Shown: piece after piece, positions 9,860-17,279 of the stretch
Numbering within the stretch: the first letter of the stretch is position 1
Layout of the letters: each line of letters starts with the position of its first letter
Assembly: GCA_004335635.1 (NCBI GenBank)
Contig: QAXH01005249.1
Coordinates: forward strand, 76,635 to 93,913
DNA from: Chloromonas sp. AAM2
Taxonomy: Eukaryota; Chlorophyta; Chlorophyceae; Chlamydomonadales; Chlamydomonadaceae
Length of the DNA: 17,279 nt
Direction of reading: 5' to 3'
Translations under genes and position numbers: made by a program
The notes under the pieces: model-generated
Database searches by the model: none
Seen by the model: the letters and a program-made list of their open reading frames with translations, nothing else
What the model was told of the DNA's origin: nothing

Positions 9860-10572
9860 CTCGTCAAGCGCTGGTATGCTGGACAGCAGGTCTGGTGTGC
9901 ATCGCGGCATGCGTGGCTACACTGCATGCATGCGCTTGCACGGCATCTGTCATACCCAGCTGCAACTACCAGCGTGTATCGACGCTTGCTTGTCTTCGCC
10001 TTGTGTTCTGCAGGATATGCCGAGTGTCATTCCAAACGATGCCGGCAATTCCATCACTCCTCCTGCCAATCTGTCCCTGCCATCCCAGCAACGATGACCC
10101 GACGCCATTGAGCAAACGATGCCAAAACAATCCAACGTGTGAAGCACTACAGGTGGTGCCGTACACATCACTGTCTAGGGTACAACTTGTCAAGTTGGCA
10201 AAGGCCACCATCCCAACTGGTGCGTGCTTGGACAGTGACTGTACAGCAGTGTCTGTGCATGTGGTAGGGACACCTCTTGTGGTGCGTCCTATCACGGCGG
10301 CTTACAAAATGAGAGCTTCCATCGGCTTTTGTCCGCGCTCTTGATCTGAGCAAGGGCCTCATACATGACGAGCTGGCACGTGGACACGTGTGTGCATGTC
10401 AATGGTTTCACTTTCTTACACAACCTCAGGATACTGACGCTGTGCCTCTCCTATTTCAGCAACACCTTCTGTCGGCTAGATTTTCCTTTACATACGAGTA
10501 GCAGTGCATTTGGATTTTATAACTCACAGGCGTGAGCTGCGTTCAGCTAAGAAAAGGGTCATTAGGATGTAA
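9860..10572 (+). other. Probable 3'UTR of the helical-protein gene, with an optional alternative last exon
   Basis: The first plus-strand TGTAA after the stop is at 10568-10572, giving a 3'UTR of about 710 bases if used. Inside it, 10014-10097 follows a good acceptor (TGTGTTCTGCAG), is in phase 0 and reads DMPSVIPNDAGNSITPPANL before reaching TGA, so it could be an alternative C-terminal exon spliced from within the last exon. The required donor (AGT|GTTCAG) is weak. A long ORF across 9775-10344 is out of phase with the gene. Confidence 0.35.
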
Positions 10573-11294
10573 CAGATGAACGGTGCTGGCGGAAGGCCCT
10601 TACGTGTTCCGAGTGCTTCGCAAAGCCGTGCACAACTCGAGCGCGGCTGCTGCCTGGCGCCTGCTTTGGATCTCTGGCACCTGTAGGTATTGCTGCTGTG
10701 CCCCCGATTTGCTTGGCTGTCCTTGCCATAGATGTTGCTCCAAATGATGCAAGTCCAGTTTGCAAGATGCAACGAGGTTCGCATGTTTTGTTACGCATGT
10801 TATTATTTGCGACCTGGTCCATGTAAGGCAAACGTGCAAAGGTGCAGAATATGGAAACCTGCGTGTTCGAGACTCAACGTCAAGAGCGGGTCCAGTATGT
10901 GAAAGGCACATTGGAAAGGCCGGAACAGTTGTCTGGCCAAGTGGAGTGGAGGAGGCAAAGACCTTCAGTTGGTTCTGCTAATCCCTGTCTAACCCAGCTT
11001 GCTTACCATGATACAGCCGCATATGCCTGTGCGCGTTCTGCCCCTATGCAGTCCGCACTCTGCATCATTCTGATGCCGTACACAACCTTTAGTAGTGATA
11101 TGGTTGCACAGGCCATGTGGATGAAGATTCACAGTTTGCTATGATTATTCAGACTTAACCTTCGTGCAGCAGAGCACGGTAAGCAATTGATCGCAGGCCT
11201 GCTTAAGGGGCGTTTTGTTGGCGTGCTGCTTGCACCCCTGTTGTGCTGTACCAGTCCCCAAACATCGGAATGTTGGAATGAGTGATGGATGAAT

Positions 11295-11364
11295 GTTGGA
11301 GTGGCCGAGTGGGGCATCCGCAGTAAGGGCTGGTAAGACAGGGTATAACCAATGGTTCCAACCA
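11295..11364 (+). repeat. tRNA-like relic with A box, possible SINE fragment
   Basis: TGGCCGAGTGG at 11302-11312 is a perfect RNA polymerase III A box of the Leu/Ser tRNA type. GGTTCCAACCA at 11354-11364 resembles a B box with about three mismatches, and GTTGGA (11295-11300) can pair with TCCAAC (11357-11362). The B-box-like part overlaps the would-be acceptor stem, so this is not a working tRNA. Confidence 0.25.
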
Positions 11365-11791
11365 GACTAACCAAGCGGGCTAAGTCAAAGGGTCAATCAG
11401 TTCGTGAATGAAGGTTTGGTTGAAGTTTCTCGTGCTTTTCCCGAGCTACAATGCCCAACCTCCTTCTGCCCGGTGTCTGCCCTCAGACACTGAGCCTGCA
11501 TGCAGCTCGGTTGGCCTTGAACACCCACGAGTGCCGCTGACCTTGACACCGGTTTCAGCACTACTTGAGTGCTGGTCGGGATGAACAGTGTAGGGAATGC
11601 CTGTAAATGGCATTCTTGGCTTGTGCTGCACACACAGTCCACACTTGCCATGACAAAAAAAAGGAAGTTTGCCAGTTCTGGGACAGTTTTTGCGTCTGTA
11701 TGTGTGGTCACCGGTCCCAAACGATGTGAGTGTGTAATTTGTTATTTTGTTGCAGTATCGTAAGATGGGAGGTTGGCAGACCTACTATTTT

Positions 11792-11809
11792 GGCACACCG
11801 CCCGTGTCA
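11792..11809. repeat. Dispersed GGCCCGTGT element, copy 4 (diverged)
   Basis: GGCACACCGCCCGTGTCA differs from copy 3 by a few bases and shares some downstream sequence with it (AAGTAG, then TGCCCA further on). It lies in gene-free DNA. Confidence 0.55.
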
Positions 11810-12040
11810 AGTAGACAAGTGTGATTGCCCATGAATTGGTTCCAATGCTGGTTTCGAAATCTGATACAGTAATGGTAGCCTAACAGTTGTGAAACCTAAA
11901 CCACTCGAGGTGTGGCATGGAACGGCCGGTGTCGGGAGGTTTGTCTGAACAACCAATTTACTGATACGAAAAATGAGAATAGCTCTCGCCACAAAGTACA
12001 TCTTGTCTCCGAGGTGGACTGTGGTACGATGATGTTACAA

Positions 12041-12066
12041 GTTCCTGTGTGCACTCCCTCCTGGTA
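12041..12066. repeat. Fragment of the 112-bp repeat end
   Basis: GTGTGCACTCCCTCCTGGTAA matches the right end of the repeats at 1-112 and 1848-1959 with one substitution (GGTAA for TGTAA). Only about 25 bases are retained. Confidence 0.55.
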
Positions 12067-12763
12067 ATGAACGTACTGACATTTTTTGGTCAAAGCTGGA
12101 TCATCTTCTCCATTCATTGTGGGCGGCCGTCAAGATCACTGTTGGGGCCACCGGCACCAAGAGGCTCACCCATGGGCCCGTAGGATGTCAACGGTGGAAG
12201 CCGGGTGGAAGCGGAGCTGGCACGACGAAAACTTTGTTTAGAAGCCGATGCGCAGAGTAACGCCATGAAGAGATGTCAAGTAGAACACATCACAAGAGGA
12301 GTTGTTTGTCTAAAAAGAGAGCAAAAGCTCAACTGCGATAGTGGAAAAGAGGTGGAGGCTCCATCTGTGGCCAGCGTGGAAGTCAACGGGCCTGGAATGG
12401 CCCGCAGTTGAATCGCATAGCATTCTACATTTCCGCTTCGAGAGCCAGTTCAGTTGCATGGTGGCAGTCATGGGGCCTAACTAGTGGAAGCAGCTGAGGG
12501 GTTTGAAATAAAGGGGTGCGTTGACTGGCGCTTTAAGTGCGCATGGCGCGTGCCCGGGATACTGGAACCACGCGCCCACTTTCCAACCGCAAAGGGCTTG
12601 GCTCAACAGTGCGACACTGCCGGAGCCGTGCATGTACAGCAAATGCCGGTGCTTGGCCCCGTGCAGTCGCGCAGGCTACCCTCCGGACTCTAAGCCCGCC
12701 GCCCTGCCAATTCCGGAATAACTTGGATACAATCACCGCCCTTCCCTGTAACATCAGTGCAGA

Positions 12764-15723
12764 ATGGCGGGGTCAGACGTCGACAAGTATTTCTCGCTGG
12801 TGGCTTTGTTCATTCTGTTCCGCGAAACTGTTGAGGCCTCCATCATCGTCTCGGTTCTTCTGCAGTTCCTCTCAAGGTCCTTCCCGCACTTGAGAAAGCA
12901 AGGTGAGGAGGGCGCGTGGATGGTGATCTGTTGAGACCCCAGTTACCCATTGGGCACTTAACGTTGAGATTCTGTCCTGCACGCACCCAGCCACTTATCT
13001 TTGTTTTAATCCGTGCCACACCGAACCTCTCGAAAGCAGCTTGCGCCCCACTGGCACGCATCTCTACTTTATCGAGTTGCCCACACGTTGCTGCTGCTGC
13101 TGCTGCCGCACTTGCAGTATGGTGGGGAGTGGGGATGGGCATCTTCGTCAGCATCATCTTCGGTGTCATCTTCAGTGTCGTGTTCTACCTAGTGAGCAGA
13201 GTACAGACTACAGGGTGGATGGGTGGGTTAGTTTGCAGGACTACAAGGAATGGTACTGGCAGTGAGGTGTATCCTGCAATCTGGGGATGATTTCATGATC
13301 CGCAAGGGGACTGCTCAGCAGTTGCAAGACAAGCAAGAAAACCAATGCTCACCGCTGCCAGCTTCTAGCAACAACCCACAAGCTCTGTGTGCAAGTCATG
13401 TCTTGAGTTATGATGGTTCAAGTGCTGGTCCTGCTTATGTCTTGATTCACTGATCTGTAGGCCAAGGAGAACGTCTTCAAAGGGAATGACAAGGACATCT
13501 TTAAGGGCTGCATTGCCTGGTTTGCGGCTGTATTGATTGCCATCCTGGCCTTTGCCATGTTGCGCTACAAGGGCTGGGAGGACAAGATTCAGCGCAAGCT
13601 GCAGACGCTGGCACAAAAGGTGCGCATGCAACATTGTGCTGCTGTTCAACAAGCACACAACAGGTCTTGTACCTGATAGTGGCAATCTCGGGGACGATTC
13701 AGATTTGTGGGTGAACATTCTGAACCTTGTAGGTCATGAAGGCTTCAGATTCATTCAACTTCCTTGTTTCTGCTTTACCCTGCACTTGAGCAGGAGTTGG
13801 AAAAGGCTAATCAAGGAGATGTGGAGGACCCTGTCCCTAAAACCTGGTACGGGCGTGCTGCCCACAAGACGCGCAAAGGTTGCAACAAAGTGTGGGCGCC
13901 CTGCTGGCGTGGGACGACCACAGCCTTCGACAAGTGCAACAATGGCACTGGCAGATTCTTCAATTGTTGCTGGGGGGGACTTGAGGACCTGGTCACATGC
14001 CGGCTCCTCCCCTGTAAGAGCTGGCGCCCCGCACCCCGCCCTGAGGGTCCAAGGTCTGAACTGGTTGGCGACAAGCCCGAGGTGGCGGTCTCTGGAAGCC
14101 ATGGCTGGGGCATCTTCGTCCTCGTGTTCGTCACTGTGCTGCGTGAGGGTATTGAGAGCGTCATCTTCCTGGCTGGTGTGGGCAATGCAGAGCCCACGTC
14201 TCTGCCACTGCCTGGCCTTGTGGGTTTTGTGTGCGGCGTGGCCCTTGGCTTCTTCCTCTACTACACTGGCAAGCAGGTGAGCCTGCCGGACAACAGAGGA
14301 ACCAGAATGCAGGCAAAGACGGCCAACTATGTCGCTCCAAGGTCAGGCATGGAAGGGCATGAATCTGCATTGCGCACCAGTAGACAAGCTCAACCCACTG
14401 CCTGTGCTGAAGCATATCCTTGACTGCATGTGGCCACAGGTTAAGGACATCAAGTGGTTCATCATCATCATGTCTCTGGTGTTGTTCTTCATCGCTGGCG
14501 GCCAGATCATGCTTGGTGTCAAGTTCCTGACCAACGGCGGCATGTTTGGCTATGCCTCGGTCTGGCTCAACGAGCGGCCCTGGTACATGCAGCCTGCGTG
14601 GGACATCAGCAGCTGCTGCGCGATTGATGATCGCGAATCCCAGAAGTTCTGGATCATCGCACAAGCCATCGTCGGATACCAGGTCAGTCACTTCTTGTGC
14701 AGTTTACGCATTTTTACGGGGCGTTGCCACGTGATTGAAAGCCCGGCAGAACACAGTGCAAGCTGGACGTGGCCGGTAAAGCTCGCAACTGGCCGGTAAA
14801 CCCAGGCAGGCGTTCAGGAAAAATCAGGTTGCCATGTGACTGAGAATACCGCGCAAGCTGGACACGGGCCAGCCAACATCGCTGCTGTTCACTGGCGTGC
14901 AGGCAAAGTGTTTGCGAGGTGCCCTTGCTTGGCAGAGTTTGAAACGTTACAGTCTACCGCTGAGTTGCGTCTGTATTGCCTTTCCATGACTCTATGCGAC
15001 TCGGATGACGCTTGTGGATTTGTTCGAGGATTTCTTTTATAGGGTTGTTCTGGTGAGAGTGCTTGCGCAGCCTTTGCTGCAGTTTACCCGAGTGTTCGCT
15101 TGTCGTTTGGCCGCGTCTGGATTTCGTGAATGCTTTCGCAGTTTCTGGCTTTGGGCACTTTAGCACTGCCAGCCCAGCCCAAGTGTGTATTCTCGAGCAC
15201 CTTGGACCCTGGCTGCCTGCAACCAACCAGCTACGCCGTACTAACAACACTGACGTCTATTTTTGTACTGCAGGACAAGCCCACGTATCTGCAGATCATC
15301 TTCTACTTCGGCTACTGGTTTATCTGCATCGTCGCGGCAGTCTACAAGTGGTACAATGGTTCCCTCTTTGATGCTGACTACAAGCACAAGAAGCTGATGG
15401 CCAAGCAAGCGAAGGAGGAGGAGGCAGAGAAGGCTCGCATGGAGTTGGCCATGGCTGAGCAGTTGCAGCTGGTGGGAGTGGAGGACGCTGAGGGACTGAA
15501 GAAGAAGTCGCTTGTGGAAGCCAGCCAGGATCTGGATAGCCAGACGACCTCGAGTAACGACGGGCAGGGGTCGCCTACCGTTGAGGCTGCAGGGAAGGAC
15601 CTGGCCTCTTGTTCCGAGGCAGGCGAGGAAAATGAGGAGCCCAAGCCAGCGGAGGCACAGCCATTGGTGCCCCAGCAGCCGCTGGAGATGCAGGCACCAG
15701 AGATTCAGACAGCTAAGCAGTGA
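12764..15723 (+). CDS. FTR1: High-affinity iron permease, FTR1 family
   Basis: Complete six-exon gene: 12764-12902, 13118-13191, 13461-13619, 13794-14276, 14440-14682, 15274-15723; phases all agree and give 515 residues. FTR1 proteins take ferric iron handed over by a multicopper ferroxidase and move it across the plasma membrane. The two R-E-x-x-E iron-translocation motifs are present: RETVE (20-24) in the first membrane helix and REGIE (241-245) in the fourth. Hydrophobic spans by eye: about 10-36, 47-70, 88-104, 229-253, 264-282, 291-315, 371-391, matching the family's seven helices. Two things are odd. Residues 125-225 form a long Cys-rich loop (C154, C161, C172, C182, C183, C193, C198). 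The last 120 residues are a charged tail: a helix KKLMAKQAKEEEAEKARMEL, then acidic and Pro/Gln-rich sequence. No ferroxidase gene lies within the window. Identification is secure; iron regulation is not shown here. Confidence 0.96.
14723..14872 (+). repeat. Imperfect tandem duplication inside FTR1 intron 5
   Basis: GTTGCCACGTGATTGA (14723-14738) recurs as GTTGCCATGTGACTGA (14828-14843), and GCAAGCTGGACGTGGCCGG (14758-14776) as GCAAGCTGGACACGGGCCAG (14853-14872). The unit is about 95-105 bases. Within it GGCCGGTAAA also occurs twice (14771-14780, 14791-14800). This explains part of why intron 5, at 591 bases, is the longest in the gene. Confidence 0.7.
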
Positions 15724-16609
15724 ACTGTGCAGCGTGCCGGCAGATAGGTTTCGAATGCAGCACAGGGCTTGCTTTAGTATCGACACCCCAGGTGAAAGGC
15801 TCGCAGCATTTGATTTGAAAGCTGACCCGAGTAGTTTTGCAGGCACGCATTTTTTTTCATGACCCGGGTTTTGCTTGGGCTGTGAGTCGTATGTATGTGT
15901 TGACGGGGCTGTCTTGTGGGTTTTCCACAGTCCTCCGTAGCAGAGTTTGTGATCAAACCCGTAAAGAAAAGAGTTAGCAAGCTTATATGAGAGCTGACGC
16001 AGCTTGCAAAAGCGTGCTCTTCGGACCGCAATGCACAAGGCTCATGTTATTTACCATAACGAATCATGCTTTTGCTGTTGAGTTTGTTTGCAACGCCTTC
16101 GCTCAAGTTGCACAAACGTGCTTGCTTGGCTAAGTTTAAGAGGGGGTTGGAATGGGCGCAGAACGATTTGCAATGGCCACACTTGTTGGCTCAGAAGTGC
16201 ATCGCAGCAATAGCTGTGCACGCACACTGTTGCAAGGACGGCAGCCAGTGCTGGAGCTTTGAATAACGCAAGGCTGCCTGCCAAAATTCAGAATCGTCGC
16301 CCTGCCATTGGCTCAGTAAACTATAGATTGGAATATCTTATATTAGCCTCCTACTAACTGGCATCTTGAGCTATGAGCTTGGGCTATGAGGAGGGTTGAC
16401 ACATTCAATGTATGCCAGTTACTAGGAGGCTAGAGGGTGTGATGAAGTTTTTCTGTATCTGTGATTATGCATGAAGATTCAGCCTAAAGCCGTGTGCACC
16501 CTGGCTTGTTGCCAGGCAGGAGGACCACATCAGCAGCTTTGCTCTTTGTCTGAGGCTGCCTGCAGTCTTTACTGTTCTTACAGGGCAGGGTGTAGTACCA
16601 CACTTGTAA
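15724..16609 (+). other. FTR1 downstream region and possible 3'UTR
   Basis: No TGTAA appears soon after the FTR1 stop; the first I find is at 16605-16609, about 880 bases away. It sits between two copies of GTAGTACCACACTT. If it is the real signal the FTR1 3'UTR is long and contains the inverted repeat at 16344-16432; otherwise a non-canonical signal is used. I see no gene on either strand in this stretch. Confidence 0.35.
16344..16432. repeat. 21-bp inverted repeat forming a long hairpin
   Basis: The left arm at 16344-16364 and right arm at 16412-16432 are reverse complements at 20 of 21 positions; the arm core reads CCTCCTACTAACTGGCAT. The loop is 47 bases and contains a small direct repeat, GAGCTATGAG and GGGCTATGAG. 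Flanking bases do not extend the pairing. Confidence 0.8.
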
Positions 16610-16880
16610 GTAGTACCACACTTGCCTGATGCAAGGGCATAACAACATGGACGGGTCAGGCTACCGAGTCTGCCGCAAGACGCATGGCGCATGCAAAACT
16701 CATGGCTTGCACTTGGAGCATGTTGGCTCCCCTGATGTAAGCAATATATACAGAGGTAGAGGAATATCAGGTAGAATGCATTTAGCTCAGAGAGGCAACG
16801 TCGTCTGCTTTGCCCGTGTTGTATGACGAGGCCCTCTAGTAATGCGCATGATAACTGCTGTCGTACCGTATTATCGCTTT

Positions 16881-17003
16881 AACTTGGTGATTCGATGGTG
16901 ATGAAGCCATCACCAAGTTCCTCTTTTACCATTTTGGGCCGGCCCCATCACCAAGTTGGGAAAAAACGGCCATTGTGCACTTTTCGCGAATATTCACCAA
17001 GTT
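16881..17003 (+). promoter_or_regulatory. Promoter-like cluster: four CACCAAGTT motifs plus an E2F-like site
   Basis: AACTTGGTGAT (16881-16891) is the exact reverse complement of ATCACCAAGTT (16909-16919), making an 11-base hairpin. CACCAAGTT recurs at 16949-16957 and 16995-17003. TTTTCGCGAA at 16981-16990 resembles an E2F/DP binding site (TTTSSCGC class). All lie within 130 bases upstream of the ATG at 17010. Function as a promoter is inferred from position and repetition. Confidence 0.5.
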
Positions 17004-17009
17004 TTGACG

Positions 17010-17252
17010 ATGAGCATTGCTGCAAAGACTCTGTTAAGCATGGCGCTGCTGCAGCCCACGCAAAAGCGGGGTCAATCGCTGATTACAAGTTTCGCGCGCA
17101 AACCAACCAGTGTTGACTTGCAGAGGCAGAAGGAGCAGAATGACAAGGCAGCACAAGAACATTCCCAGCGTCTTGCAGCCACGAGTGCCAGAAATGTGAA
17201 CGGGAAATCTTGGAATATGACTGGGGCGGTTGATTGTGTGCTCAGCCTGTGA
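17010..17252 (+). CDS. First exon of a gene with an N-terminal PIP-like box (partial)
   Basis: An ATG at 17010 opens MSIAAKTLLSMALLQPTQKR, with a second in-frame ATG at 17040. Residues 22-29 read QSLITSFA, which fits the PCNA-interacting box Q-x-x-[ILM]-x-x-[FY]-[FY] except for alanine at the last place, and is followed by RKP. An N-terminal box of the form Q-x-x-I-x-S-F-F is typical of MSH6, DNA ligase I, uracil-DNA glycosylase and similar replication or repair proteins. After it comes a charged, Gln/Lys-rich helix (DLQRQKEQNDKAAQEHSQRL). The frame stops at 17250-17252, but the exon probably ends earlier at a GT donor (17196 or 17229) and the gene continues beyond the window. Which protein it is cannot be decided; a single degenerate motif is thin evidence. 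Confidence 0.5.
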   Translation: MSIAAKTLLSMALLQPTQKRGQSLITSFARKPTSVDLQRQKEQNDKAAQEHSQRLAATSARNVNGKSWNMTGAVDCVLSL

Positions 17253-17279
17253 CCTGAGTGTCTGTGTGTGATTGGATCG

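Larger units (their letters stand above)
10573..12763. other. Gene-free stretch with repeat relics
   Basis: I find no phase-consistent exon chain, RNA gene or recognisable domain across these 2.2 kb on either strand. Three things stand out: a tRNA-like A-box relic at 11295-11364, a dispersed element copy at 11792-11809, and a fragment of the 112-bp repeat at 12041-12066. An ORF at 12205-12411 (no ATG, GTG at its edge) is charged and helix-like but has no partner. The last 300 bases should contain the FTR1 promoter; I recognise no specific iron-response site. Confidence 0.5.

Noticed and set aside
9857..10111. Open frame continuing 83 codons past the TAG, and the TAG-broken minus-strand frame at 916-1440, as signs of TAG recoding
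   Set aside because: The TAG at 9857-9859 ends a plausible coiled coil, the three other complete genes use TAA or TGA, and two chance open frames are too little for a changed genetic code.
9775..10344. 189-codon plus-strand ORF
   Set aside because: It is out of phase with the preceding exon, rich in Cys and Pro in a shadow-like way, and overlaps the better-supported last exon ending at 9859.
13088..13108. (CTG)n run near the end of FTR1 intron 1 as a functional repeat
   Set aside because: It is short and sits where a pyrimidine-rich acceptor tract is expected.
13537..14280. 247-codon plus-strand ORF across FTR1 exons 3-4
   Set aside because: A frame shadow that reads through an intron; the FTR1 frame carries the conserved motifs.
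15241..16038. 265-codon minus-strand ORF
   Set aside because: It is antisense to FTR1 exon 6, with Leu/His-rich composition expected from the complement of Gln/Glu-rich coding sequence.

Overview
This is a piece of a eukaryotic nuclear chromosome, most likely from a chlorophyte green alga and plausibly a trebouxiophyte. The reasons are short protein-coding exons split by many 60-600 base GT-AG introns with GTGAGC/GTGCGC-type donors and CAG acceptors, TGTAA downstream of stops (the usual green-algal polyadenylation signal), a plastid fibrillin gene, and a plant-type Rab11/RabA GTPase. The species cannot be named from the sequence. Almost all long uninterrupted ORFs here are shadows; the real genes were assembled exon by exon from matching splice phases.

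Layout. 1-2417: gene-poor, repeat-rich DNA with a 112-base direct repeat (1-112 and 1848-1959), a tandem tract, and one decayed-looking minus-strand ORF. 2418-3830 (+): a complete six-exon Rab11/RabA GTPase, 216 residues. 4634-6786 (-): a plastid lipid-associated protein (PAP/fibrillin), convergent with the Rab; TGTAA signals for the two genes face each other about 150 bases apart. 6787-7231: the divergent 5' ends of the fibrillin and the next gene, not fully resolvable by eye. About 7021-9859 (+): a multi-exon gene for a mostly helical protein that I do not recognise. 9860-12763: about 2.9 kb of 3'UTR and intergenic DNA with repeat relics. 12764-15723 (+): a complete six-exon FTR1-family high-affinity iron permease, 515 residues, with an unusual cysteine-rich loop. 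15724-17009: intergenic, with a strong 21-base inverted repeat and a cluster of CACCAAGTT motifs beside an E2F-like site. 17010-end (+): first exon of a gene with an N-terminal PCNA-binding (PIP-like) box, cut by the window edge.

The genes look like ordinary unlinked housekeeping functions (vesicle traffic, plastid lipid bodies, iron uptake, probable DNA replication or repair). I see no operon-like or defence-type system. The points most worth following are the cysteine-rich FTR1 loop, the unidentified helical protein, the dispersed repeat families, and the replication-gene-like promoter at the right end.
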